From contig NW_022985552.1 of NCBI RefSeq assembly GCF_010093815.1, forward strand, positions 2,050,073 through 2,114,072: a stretch of DNA of 64,000 nucleotides, given 5' to 3'. Origin of the DNA: Pseudovirgaria hyperparasitica. Taxonomy: Eukaryota > Ascomycota > Dothideomycetes > Acrospermales > Acrospermaceae. Within the stretch, counting starts at the first letter, position 1. Each line of letters opens with the position of its first letter. Shown here piece after piece: positions 1-10,401 of the stretch. The notes beneath the pieces are model-generated. The model did no database searches. It had not been told where the DNA came from and saw only the letters and a list, made by a program, of their open reading frames with translations. Position numbers and translations under genes: made by a program.

Positions 1-1999
1 TCCTGTGTCCTTCGTCAAGCACAATTCTGTGCCACTCCAAACGATGAAAAATGCCACAATTCCCCTCAAAATACACCTGCCAAGCTTTATTGACCGTTGT
101 CTCAGACTTATGCCCATCGGGGTCGAACTTAGCTAACCAAGCTTCCCAGCTTGGATGCGAATTTCTGACTTCATCATATGTCGTTATCCTAGCGTCGCGT
201 CAGTTGCGATGCATTTGAATGTTTTATCGATAGTCCTACACTATATCGTGACTTTCGATAGTATCAATGTCGCAGCCAGATTGCAGAAGCTGCTTTGCGT
301 ACGTCATCACCCGTAAGCCGTATTTTTCAGCAAGTCGCTTAGCTTGTCGATCCATTCTGTCGAAGGCTTTATTGCTGTAGCAGTGTTCCTCGACTTGCTC
401 GCGCCCTGGACAGTCAATAGATGTCTGCTCGTGTGCGACACGAACTCACAATTTCCCTTTAGGCTCGCTGGGCATACAACTAACGTAGATCTGGTCTGCA
501 CTCCCAACGGCTTTCGCCCGTTGACAATGTTAGAAAGGGCCACGATGGTCTTACCCATCCCAGCTGCTAATGCCAGAATTCCTCCGTGCATGGCTCCTGG
601 CTGTGTCTCCCGTTCTCTCATCTCGCCTGCGGCTATCAGCTGGTAGTCTTTCAGCAGGGTCCTCATGCCTTTAATAGCAAAGACGCCACCCTCCCGCATA
701 GAGACACAGCCACGCCCAAAGAAAGATTTCTTCGCTCTCTCGATCATCGCTCTATCTGTGCTTGCTTTCTTGTGATCCTCCAAGTTGAAAGAAGCGAAAT
801 AAGCTTTCATTGACTTCTGCCATTCGATGGGGCGGTCTGTTCGCTGAACACTGTCTCCCTCATCTATCGTCGAATTTGTTATATCCTGCCTCACACGATC
901 TGTGACAGTAATCTCGTATACCTTTAGTGGATCCTGACTTGGGGACTGATGTTCTTCTGACCCCGGTGTATCCCGCCGCGAGGTGGATCCATGCTTATCT
1001 ATCCAACTGGCCGTGCAGTCAGGTGTAGTGTTCTTTCCCTTGCCCGCGAACATCTCGATGTTCGTTTTCATCATCGAAGGTCTTACTGTGACAGGATCTT
1101 TCCCTGCAAACTCTCCATCATTACCAGGAGCGGACTTGTTCGTCTTGCGGCGCTTATAATCTCGGCTAGCAAGCACAGCAGTATTTAAACTATGCCACTC
1201 TATGATCCTCTTTCTATCTTGGACGCTTTTCTCGGCATGCAAAGACTGTAGCATTGCTAAGTCATTCTCTGTAAATTCCTTCACACTGCCCTCCTCTCTA
1301 GAATCCATGTGTTAGCTAAATTATGGAGATCCAAAAACAAAATGAACTGACTGTACACCATCCTCTGCGTTCCGAATGTCATTTTGTTGCTTTTTCTTGA
1401 GTAACAACAGCACTTTTCGTCTCTCACTCTCATAGGCTATGTAGTCCTCCAATGAGAGCAATTTGTTGCGCTGTTTCTCATGATAGAATTCCTGCATGAC
1501 GCGGAACCTGCATCAACAATGAGACCACTCCTGTAGAATGAATATTATCAACCTTACTCTGTAAGAATCTCATCATCGTTGTCTATTTGCTCGGCATCTG
1601 CATCTACCTCACCAAAAAGCTCAATCTCTAGACTCACGTCTTTACTCTGTGAAGACGGTTCATCCGTGGGACTCTTGGAAGGGGCCTTGAATTGAGCGTG
1701 AGACCACTTATTTTCTTCAGTAGTCAAGTTTGTATACGGCGATTCTGAAGGCTTGCGCGAAGTCATATTCATTGACCTCTGTCTAGACGAAAATGTCTTC
1801 AAGAAGGAAGAAGAATAATTAGAGTAAGGATTTCCTTGTCGTAAATGTGTAGCTAGAGCTGGTGTGGTGAACAAAGATGTTGCTGTTTGAGCGCTGAAAT
1901 AGCGATAAGTTTTAGTTTCGATGTAAATTGACGCAGAGATCTAACGACGGCGAACCAAGAGCATGGGAGTAGATTATTGCGAGAAAAGGCTCACTTCAT
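1..1999 (-). CDS. SNF2-family DNA-dependent ATPase/helicase, 5' part (runs off the left edge)
   Basis: Members of this family use ATP to move along DNA and remodel nucleosomes or displace proteins in the nucleus. The region from 1308 to 450 carries motif I with the Walker A form AAGMGKT (GLGKT is usual) and motif Ia (TLVVCPASLKGN). Removing a 44-base intron (406-449) restores the family's W-x-E-Q-V block and the sequence CPASLKGNWREQVEEHC. Removing a second intron (189-239, 51 bases) gives DIVITTYDEV. The DEGH box (motif II) lies at about 3-15, so the rest of the ATPase lies outside the window. Upstream coding-like exons (1507 to about 1370, and 1558-1893) fit a longer N-terminus. A start at 1997-1999 with a 5-base first exon and a 101-base intron (1894-1994) is my inference. 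The intron between about 1300 and 1370 is not resolved. The SNF2 subfamily is not assigned. Confidence 0.85.
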
Positions 2000-3508
2000 C
2001 TGATGAAAGTTGACTGAACTTGAAATACAAAGCGTGTGAAAGACCCGGAGATTTGCTAATGACGGTTACGAGCAGAAAGAAAGTGGACCAAACTTCAGTC
2101 CCAGTCATCACCCAATTCCCAAACGAGCAGTTTATAGCTTACTGAATATGTATGGGTTCATGGCTAGTCACAGACTCACCTCACATCACCTGGGTATGTG
2201 ATTATGAGATCTGCCAGGGAACCTTGTTGGTGTATCTCTTTTTAGTTGGATGTTCATGCATGAAGCAAGATATATCTCGTCGTAGACACCTGCAGATGGC
2301 CCGCTAACATACAAATTCTAGCTTTTACGGTCGTATAACAGTATAGCACCTCTTCCAGCTTTGATCTGACGTGTGAACGCTGGTGCCCATGTAGCCTGTG
2401 GGGTGTGGTCCCTCATTGTGCGGTCTGGAGAGTGCTTCCTTTGTGTTTAACTACTTTGAATTGAGTCGTCACTTTCGCGGACCGTCTTCAATGACGAGCT
2501 TACACATGCTCATGGTGGAGGAGCATCGCGCACCGCAAATAAAGCAGAAGAGCCAGTGGATATTGCCGTAGGAATTGTATGGTCGTGAACGCGGTATTTG
2601 CCAGTATCGTCTCTCAGGCCGCTGGGAAGTCCTCTCATCATTGCTAAGCGGTGCCAATATGCGAAGGCCGTTGTAGTCTGAAGGCGTTCGGACATGTGGA
2701 AAGGCAAAACCCATAGCACCATTGACATGTCGAGTAGTTACACTTCCGGAAGCTCGAAGAGGTGACTTTTCGTAACTAAATGATAAGAGAGACTGAACGT
2801 GATCATGGTGGCACTTCCTAGTGTATATAGGGGCCGATTATGTGATGGCGGTAGGGACACCGTGAATGTTAGATGTTGGGCACTACCACACCCGCAGGCC
2901 GTGTACTTGCAGACGCTGTTCAGTACCAATCGTCTTTCTGGGTATCAGTGAGGGAACGGGAGCAAGGCCAGTAATGAGTAAGAGCATCCCGCTGACACAG
3001 ATATTACCCTGAAAGCTACACACATCTATCACAAGCAACAAGTCTGGGTGATGACGGGTGATGATGAAGAGGTGGAACGCTTGTGTAGATATTCGGCATC
3101 TTCAAAGCTAATAACAGCGCTAACTCGCGCTGAATTCTAATGTGCCATTGCCAATCTCTTTGAGAGCTTAGCTTTCGAGATTTGATTACACGGTGAATCG
3201 GATGTTAATATGGAAGTTCCTGAGACCCATGTCATGCTTCTGCTGCGGAGTGAAGTTGAAGTCTGTTTCGTACCGTAGAAAGACACTCTAGGTATACCGA
3301 GTGCCAAGTTTTGTTTCACTGTTGAACATATTCAGCAAACTCGCCAGGTGTTCCCCTATGTTTCTTTTTGGCCTTCGAGGCTTATGAGTTTTTCTTGAGG
3401 CTCATATGCATGTGGGTTATAGTTCGGAATTGAGCTTGCACTGATGCAAGAACATGTATCGCGGATAAGAAAATCGATCACAGGACACTTGCGGTTGTAC
3501 CTCGGTGA
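2000..3508. other. Intergenic region, no gene recognised
   Basis: Ordinary base composition. It lies between the divergent SNF2 gene and the transposon-like element at 3509. Only short overlapping open frames without recognisable protein sequence are present. It should hold the promoter of the minus-strand SNF2 gene. Confidence 0.5.
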
Positions 3509-4007
3509 ATCTGTCTATAAGTTTTTCAGCGCGACTCTTCGCACGTGTTACGTGCATAACATATATATATCCCTATATTCTTAAAACTTATATGTTTTAA
3601 TAACTCTAGAACTTAGAATATAGAAGATATTAAAAAGTCGAATATAATTATATCTATATCTTAAAATATATATTAAGTAATCTCTAAATCTTAATAGAAT
3701 TTAAAGGAAATTAAAATAATATCTAACTTAACTACTTTCTTCTTCTCTTCTCTATAGTATCTATTATTATAAATTCTTTCTATATTATTAATTTATTTAC
3801 TCTTTTATTCTTCTCTTTTTTAAAACATAGAGTAAGACTTCTATATAGAAGTATATTTAGAAATAATTAAAAAAAAACTTTATAGTCTTGATTCTAGAGT
3901 TATTAATGAAGATATAGATTTTATGAAATAGGATTCTAGGTGGGAAAAAGCGTGTATTACGCACGTAACACGTACTAAGAGTCGCGCTTAAAAAGTTATA
4001 GACAAAT
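3509..4007. mobile_element. MITE-like element with 52-bp terminal inverted repeats, RIP-affected
   Basis: The first 52 bases (3509-3560) and the reverse complement of the last 52 (3956-4007) match with only a handful of differences. They share TGTCTATAA, GCGCGACTCTT and ACGTGTTACGTGC. The ~395-bp interior is extremely AT-rich, lacks CpA/TpG and encodes nothing, unlike the flanks. This fits a non-autonomous DNA transposon altered by RIP. I could not define a target-site duplication, so outer ends may be off by a few bases and the superfamily is open. Confidence 0.75.
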
Positions 4008-4302
4008 CCGCAGTAGGTCTCGGAGTAAGTCCACTCCGGCATAATCGCGATGAGACTAGAGCCGGAACTCACTAACCAATGAATGCACAGTAACACGGCG
4101 TCTCCAATTTGCGCCGATTAGTCCAAGCTATGAGCATTATCTCTTATACATTGCCTTGAAGCCAAGATTTGGAGGCCCAGTCCGTGTCTCCATTGTTACT
4201 TTAGACCTTTTATATCTGTTGGTTTTTCATGTCACTTGGTGTGTATACAACTAAACCTTGCACTTTCACCGCCGCCACAGAAGTCGGTCAGCCGGCAGCG
4301 TC
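4008..4302. promoter_or_regulatory. Putative promoter of the downstream Zn2Cys6 gene
   Basis: About 295 bases between the MITE-like element and the ATG at 4303. No clear TATA box or known operator is visible. The AT-rich element sits directly upstream and could influence expression. Confidence 0.3.
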
Positions 4303-7100
4303 ATGTTGCGCAGGAACGGGAAACCAAGTTCTTGCGAGCCATGTCGACGCTCGAAGTTGAAGTACAACTTCCTTGACTTAAACCACTCGGCAGGCTGATC
4401 AAATGCCTATAGATGTGATAACACTCTACCAATCTGTTTGCGGTGTGAGAGGCGTAAAATCAAAGATAGCGTCCGTTAAGTCAAATGAGCCTGCCAGGTA
4501 GGAGATGTTTAGAGTAAGAGTAGAATTTGACTATGATACAGTGCTACTATCATCCTGCACCCCTCACTAAAGGAAAAAAACCTTCAGACAAAAGCCTGCG
4601 ACAGCTTAAACCAAGGTACGTTTTATACAGTCTACCTGTGTATCTTCTCCCCCCCCCCCCCCCCCTAAAAAAATTGGGAAAAACTTTGTCAACGTCTTTT
4701 CGTAAGGTCTCAGTAAATCTTACTACTTCTGTCTCCTCATCGCTTTTTTTGCTTGTACCTGCCTTCACACATTGCGCATCGTACTTGATGTCTAATGACC
4801 GTTCTGCTCTTGAAACCGTACCAAAGTCTATCTCTTATGCGTGGAACTGTCTTAGCATACCCAGACCATCATCACCAACTTGCCCGGCTGATTATGGATC
4901 GTACTTGGCTCTTTCACCAGCCACTTCACAACGGATGCAGCTCTCCAGCTCCTGTAATTCAGCATACGGCTCCCCAGAATCAGTTTCTCTCAAGCCATTG
5001 AGCATTACAGACTGCATGCTTGGCGCCGACGTGATCCACCGCCTAGCCTGGTCGATCGATGTCATTGAACGTCTCTGTGTAGGATACTATAACTATCCGA
5101 TCACTTGTTGTGTTATCAAAAGATTGTTTCTTAATACTTTGAGTGCCGTTCGCAGGGACATCGAGGGCAATTGGAGGGGCAGGAGTCGACATGAAATTGC
5201 CTTGCTGATATCCGAGAACACGCGAACACCGCTCCATATTTCTGCCTCGACTTCTGCTTTGGAGGCCCACGAGTTGTGGACTGGTTCCAAATTACGATGG
5301 GAGGCCATAGGTTTGTACTTGCCAATAAGCTTCCGCGGCATCATGGCCATACTAAGTTGGAGCAGGTCTGATTTTTGCTCTAGCCGGGGTGACAGTTTAT
5401 CTCCTGACACAAAAGGCAGTCATAGTGGCTCTTGAAAAGTGCAGGTTGCCCAAAAATCCTTCGTTTAAGGAATTCTCTGAGACAATGGCAACCGCGGGAA
5501 ACCATTGCCAAACACTCTACCAGGAGTGCGGGACTCCTAATGACTTAAGTCTTTTGTTCAGCTACATGGACTCATTACATCTTGCCAATCTCCATGGCGA
5601 TGCAGGTAAGGCTTTCGCATGGAGCTGATCTGGCGTTGCTCACATTAATAGACCCACTTCTTTGGCGACGTATGGGTGATGTCTCGACCGAGATTTTCAC
5701 TCTCGGCTTTTACAATATCTCTGACGACCTTACATCTGTTCCATTTTGGTTGATTGAACAACGTAAACGTGTAATAGCGGCAGCATACAAGAGTGATAAA
5801 ACTCTGAGCTCATTTCTTAACAGACCACCAAGAATACCGCGACATTTTTGCACTCCAACGCCGCCACTGGACCTCAGTGATGACGAAATCGTCCTCGAGG
5901 GACCAGCCCTGGGAGCGGCCGTGGCGAGCCTAGACGAGAACGGATGGAGCACAGACGACCGAGTCAAATCAACGTCGTGGGCGAGACTAAAGTTGATCCT
6001 GAGTCAGTCTAGAGAGGAATTGCTTGAGATTTCTTTCCAACAGACTGGTGAAGATCTATCCGATAGACTGAAGTGAGTAACGACGTGATCATCATACCCC
6101 TATCTGTTTCGGAGCCCATACATGTTTCAATCATTTCTGGGCTGTAGTATGATCCTACAGCTGCCAAGCTGTTATCTCTGTGATACTAGATCTGGTAAAG
6201 TTCAAAGGCCCAACAGGTTTAGCATATTACATCCATTGTGGGTGATCACCATGATATTCTCTGCTGGCGCCTCTTTCACTTTTAATTGGGAGCTTCTCTA
6301 CCACGTACAAATTTCTCTTCATGATATAGACACTAAAACATCAACAGAACCATAGCCGATGATTTACGCTCTACATGGGAGTCATTGCCAAAGAAGCTTA
6401 AAGAGCACGATAGCTCATCTCCGAGAAGCGTCGTATACTCCTATTCCACGTCCATCGACTATCGCCACTGCGTATTCGCCACCGAAAGACTGCAGTGCAG
6501 AACTGGAAACTCATCTCCCTCCTTACTACGTAGTTCTCGTGATTTGCTCAATGAGGTCTTGGCTTTTGCAAAGCATGGCTGTCTAGGAGACGACTTGGAG
6601 GTAGAAATACTCCGGGACCTGCCATGGTTTGTACGTAGCACTGCATTCATGCCTTGTCATAAACTTAGAACTAACTGATCTAGCTATTATACTTTGGCCT
6701 CCCAGCCGCCGGCGTCCTTTGTGCAGAACTACGAGCGCACACACAGGAGGGAACCCCACTACCCTCCTTCATCTCCCGTACCGAGGTCATTCGGAATCTG
6801 TACGTTTTCGTTTCAACACTGGGCTGGTTCAACAGCCCGGAATACCGCTACACAGACCTTTGCACCGCAGCCAGTGAAAAACTCGGTGACGAGATAGATG
6901 AAGTCATTAATGCTGCTCTATGTCCTGTCTCATCGCAGGCACACTCGGTAGCATTTGGCGACATAGAAGGAACGACCGCTCTTGGGAATAATGTGCTCAG
7001 GCAACATGAATCGCAACCTCTGGGCCCGGATGTCTCTTTTCTGGCATGGCTGGACAGCGTAGACTGGAACAATACCATGGCTATGATGCCTACATATTGA
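4303..7100 (+). CDS. Zn2Cys6 (C6) fungal transcription factor, 7 exons, about 751 aa
   Basis: Nuclear DNA-binding regulator of the Gal4-type zinc cluster class; target genes unknown. Inferred exons: 4303-4361, 4413-4470, 4542-5310, 5357-5605, 5652-6072, 6348-6630, 6684-7100. All introns are GT-AG and the exons sum to 2256 bases, an exact multiple of three. Splicing the first three rebuilds a perfect cluster with Cys at residues 11, 14, 21, 28, 31 and 40 (CEPCRRSKLKC, then CLRCERRKIKDSC), followed by the typical YHPAPLTK. A Ser/Pro-rich stretch follows, then the family's middle-homology region: RSRHEIALLISENT, GLIFALAG, NPSFKEFSETM, LLWRRMGDVSTEIF, DKTLSSFLNRPPRI, LPAAGVLCAEL. The ATG is the first after an in-frame stop. 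Oddities are a 17-base C run inside exon 3 (4649-4665), which may hide an extra intron or a sequencing error, and an unusually long 275-base intron at 6073-6347. Confidence 0.88.
4649..4665 (+). repeat. Poly-C homopolymer, 17 bases
   Basis: Seventeen C followed by an A-rich run, inside the Zn2Cys6 gene. In the current frame it encodes a short proline run. A good donor-like GTACGT lies at about 4614, so the tract may be intronic. Homopolymers this long are prone to length error, and the downstream frame depends on it if it is exonic. Confidence 0.8.
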
Positions 7101-8055
7101 AAGTCATCTTCGAAGTCATCTTCGTAGGAAGGTCTCGCTTGAATCTACGTGAGGATTACCCGCTCATGCATGCGTACATGGCTCATTGACGACTTCTCGC
7201 AAGCACGAGCTTACCGAGTGTGACATGTTATGGCTTCAAAAGTCGACCTGACGATCTAGTTGCCTGAGATGTAGCGGGTTAGGCCCGTGGTCTCTGGGTA
7301 CAAAGCATGATATTTAATAAAGCCATAAGAGGTCCAGCATGTACACCTTCAGCCAATTTCGACTTCAACACTTTACCAGGAAGCTTGGCTTTTGATTGGG
7401 CTGGAGCATGAGTGCAGGCCATATAGCAGAGAGCCATTATCATTACGCCTGCCGAATCACCACCTACTAATGGTGGGATTTGAGACTATGTCTATGACTT
7501 GGATAATTATATCCTGCTTCGAATGTACGGCCAATATGTTGCCAAGCTGTGAACTTCGTCAAACGGGCGTATCCAAAATAGCCAGCCACATCATTAACCT
7601 CCCACACGCATCATTGCAATCTACTTGAGGCGCTAAATACCCGTATGATGCTCATTTTGAGAACAACGAACCTAAGCGCAAAACCTTAGCATCCAATGCG
7701 GTTTTATGCTAATAATGACGAGATTGAACGTAATCGCACGTGCCGCGCTTCCGTCACAGTCCAAGTCTAAACCATTCCGATAGCGTCTAACCGGAATACC
7801 TTTCCCTCTAGGTTTCCCATCAATTATTTTGGTGTCTATAAGATCAAGTCGTATGCGCCATAAAAAAATTTGGTTCAGGAGACGCGGTATGTATGTGTAC
7901 CACCATGTTAGTTCAGGTGAACCCAAAGCAAGGTCGATAATGTAGTGCTTCTGTCCTATCGATAACATCCATCTGGATCGCCAGGAGTGAACGTAGTATA
8001 ATACCACTGGTAAGAAGTTGTAGACCGGGGTTGGATGCAACTAGCCTACCACGAT
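7101..8055. other. Convergent intergenic region, no gene recognised
   Basis: Lies between the 3' end of the Zn2Cys6 gene and the 3' end of the Kre6-type gene. Normal composition. Short frames here have no recognisable domain. It probably holds both 3' UTRs and polyadenylation sites. Confidence 0.5.
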
Positions 8056-10401
8056 CTACGTTTCGCAACCATCCATAAGTGTGTTCTTCGGCCATTTGTA
8101 GCTAGTCTGACTCCAAAGCTGTATAAACATTAATACGAAGGTCATGCAAAGATAATATAGACTTACCGTCTTGTTGATATTGTTGTAGGCCTCTGGGTGA
8201 TTCGCAATGTACTCTGTGGTCTCAAACCCAGGCGGATCGCAAGTCACACTTTGGCTCCCCTTTGGTTGGTACCACCGGACATAATCAACACGCATGACTG
8301 CGGGGAACACAAGATGCTCCCAGTCAATGAAGGCCCAGTTAGTACTCATACCGAAGTTAAGGACCAAAGACATTGGCTCTTCAGCAACGATGCGCTGCCC
8401 GGAGTTTCCGTTTGGACGTACCGCATCAGCATTCATCTTGAAGGTGACGTCATCCCCGATATACCAAGCTATATACGAAGACTCTCCTGATCCTGGTACG
8501 TATTCGAAGGCATACTTCTGGTACTGTTTCCCATCATACCAGTTGTTGTTCAAATTACTTGTGGCGGATACGGCTTGCTGGAATGGACCCCCAGTCCATG
8601 TGTTTGGGAAACTAAGGCTGTAATCAGGGTATTCAAGGTAATCGTAGTCGGCGTAGTAGAAAATATCGAAAGGTGCTACCTGAAAGGACTGAGTCACGAC
8701 CCCAAGGCCTCGGCCATTGGTGCTACCCTCTAAAATGTCGATTTCGGGAGCACCTCGACCAGTCCCAGGCGTAGGATGGTCTTCTCCTTTGCATGTACAT
8801 GAGTTCAAGCGCTGGCCAGGAAGGCGCGAGGTTCCATCGGCCATAGACTGATTTGGGGTGATACCCGCGTCACAATCGTTGTATGTATAGGGCCACAGAC
8901 CGTCAGTCGTGGCCATATACCCAGGTCGCCCAAGGTTACCCATGGCCCACGCACCTGGCCAATATCCCATGACTCCGCCCGGGCCTGGAAGTGAAATGGA
9001 GACTTCAAAAACACCACCCTTAAAGCAGAGCTGATTCCATGTGTTAAGCATTCCAGAACGCAAATTAAGGCCGTGATTCGGAAACTGGTCCATCTGCAGC
9101 TCGAGTGTACCATCCCACGTGGTCGCCGCGTCCGGATCGTACCATTCCAGATCCATTGTTGCTCCGTACCAGAAATCTGGTGCGAAGAAATAAGGATCAT
9201 CTCCAGGATAGAAGGTACGATTCGGTTCGTTGAACTCATCACTGAACACAAGGATAAGCTCGTCTCCGTTAATATCTGTGCGGGTTTTGGCATCTTCTGG
9301 GGTATCCGGATCGATGAGTGTGCGGCGCACATTGCTTAATATAGGGTAGGTTTTGTTGTTAACTATCGCCCAGGGTTCGGGTTTTGGATACTCCTCGCCG
9401 CGATAAGTACTACCCCATGACCATATTCCCCTGTAACTTAAAGCAGGCATGGCAACAAAGACGAACAAGAGACCCGTCAGCATCATAGCTAAGCCTACGG
9501 TTGATGCGATGTTCTCGCGGCTGAGATGGTCGCGCCAGCTCGGCTTTAGTCTAATATCGTCATCGGCCATGGGCATGTGCATGTCATCGTCGTCTTCCTT
9601 TTCGTCATTGAACAAAGGAAACTTGTAACCGCCGTTATCACTAAAGGGCGCAGCAAGACGATCATCCATCCACGGCGAGAACGACTTCTCATTGTAGAAA
9701 TCCGTGGATACAAGCTTCGAGGTAGAACTCGCAGCGAGAATTCCAAGACCAGGGGTAACAAGCGGAGTACTAGAAAGAGACAGGCTGCCAGTCGACCGAG
9801 CGGCGAGAGGCGTAGATGCTCCCCCGAGCGAGACCCAGGAGCTTCTTCTGCTATCAGAAAATGGATTGAAATAGCGAGTGTAGTCAGAACCTAAATCTCT
9901 CACACTCATCGGTGGAGTCGCTTTCAGATAGGGTGACTGTTCCTGGATCGGACCTATACCCGGTCTCCGACTTAAGGGCCTTTCGTGGTGGCCTCGTCGA
10001 GACGGTGGAAGACTGAGCTGGGCGGCTTGTGACTTTGAAATATTTATATAATCGGCAGAACTGCCATCATCGCTACTCCGACTTTCACTGCTACTTCGTA
10101 CACTATTTCCAGACTCGGTAGGGCATGGATTATATGCGAACGAATTGATCGGGGGTATAGATTCGGAAGATGAGGGAGAGGAATGTTGATGATCGTGAGG
10201 CGCAAGACTGGTCGAACTTGCGCTTGGAGATGTGGAAGCTGACAGGTGGGGCCGCTGTAGTTCACTCCTGAGACGCGATGAGGCTACTTCAGCGTTCAGA
10301 CTACTTGCGGATCGGCCGGATTGAGAATTTAGTCTGTCAGTCGATCGCATGTCTGCATCACTGTCCAATCGCGGAGCTGGGGGTCGCTGAAGAGGAGACA
10401 T
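8056..10401 (-). CDS. KRE6: Kre6/Skn1-type beta-1,6-glucan synthesis protein (GH16 family), 765 aa spliced
   Basis: Type II membrane protein of the secretory pathway needed for beta-1,6-glucan assembly in the fungal wall. Residues 1-295 form a Ser-rich cytosolic tail with an acidic patch (about 267-281). One membrane segment spans about 300-323. A lumenal GH16-like domain follows, with EIDILE at 553-558 matching the ExDxxE catalytic signature, plus WPGAWAMGNLGRPGY and the family's C-terminal WPKN-x5-GC block. Exon 1 is 10401-8167. A 48-base intron (8119-8166, GTAAGT...CAG) leads to exon 2 at 8118-8056. Because 48 is a multiple of three and has no stop, the unspliced frame is also open (781 aa). 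The spliced form restores the family ending NKTLWSQTSYKWPKN. The start is a clean ATG with several Met residues after it. I cannot say whether Kre6 or Skn1 is the closer relative. Confidence 0.93.
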   Translation of the reverse strand: MSPLQRPPAPRLDSDADMRSTDRLNSQSGRSASSLNAEVASSRLRSELQRPHLSASTSPSASSTSLAPHDHQHSSPSSSESIPPINSFAYNPCPTESGNSVRSSSESRSSDDGSSADYINISKSQAAQLSLPPSRRGHHERPLSRRPGIGPIQEQSPYLKATPPMSVRDLGSDYTRYFNPFSDSRRSSWVSLGGASTPLAARSTGSLSLSSTPLVTPGLGILAASSTSKLVSTDFYNEKSFSPWMDDRLAAPFSDNGGYKFPLFNDEKEDDDDMHMPMADDDIRLKPSWRDHLSRENIASTVGLAMMLTGLLFVFVAMPALSYRGIWSWGSTYRGEEYPKPEPWAIVNNKTYPILSNVRRTLIDPDTPEDAKTRTDINGDELILVFSDEFNEPNRTFYPGDDPYFFAPDFWYGATMDLEWYDPDAATTWDGTLELQMDQFPNHGLNLRSGMLNTWNQLCFKGGVFEVSISLPGPGGVMGYWPGAWAMGNLGRPGYMATTDGLWPYTYNDCDAGITPNQSMADGTSRLPGQRLNSCTCKGEDHPTPGTGRGAPEIDILEGSTNGRGLGVVTQSFQVAPFDIFYYADYDYLEYPDYSLSFPNTWTGGPFQQAVSATSNLNNNWYDGKQYQKYAFEYVPGSGESSYIAWYIGDDVTFKMNADAVRPNGNSGQRIVAEEPMSLVLNFGMSTNWAFIDWEHLVFPAVMRVDYVRWYQPKGSQSVTCDPPGFETTEYIANHPEAYNNINKTVSLYYLCMTFVLMFIQLWSQTSYKWPKNTLMDGCET
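8119..8166 (-). other. In-frame 48-base intron of the Kre6-type gene
   Basis: Donor GTAAGT, acceptor ACAG. Reading it through would insert 16 mostly hydrophobic residues (VSLYYLCMTFVLMFIQ) just before the conserved C-terminal block. Splicing is favoured because it restores the conserved tail. Confidence 0.8.

Noticed and set aside
2469-2714. 81-codon minus-strand frame as a gene
   Set aside because: Overlaps an equally long frame in another phase; no recognisable protein features or splice partners.
6122-6355. 77-codon frame within the long intron as an exon
   Set aside because: Joining around it gives the family's expected sequence directly; including it would break the match. RNA data could reverse this.
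4303-7100. Zn2Cys6 gene as a RIPped pseudogene
   Set aside because: Apparent stops and the missing third Cys disappear when GT-AG introns are removed, and the total length keeps frame.
8805-9332. 175-codon frame inside the Kre6-type gene
   Set aside because: Out-of-frame shadow of a well-conserved GH16 coding region.
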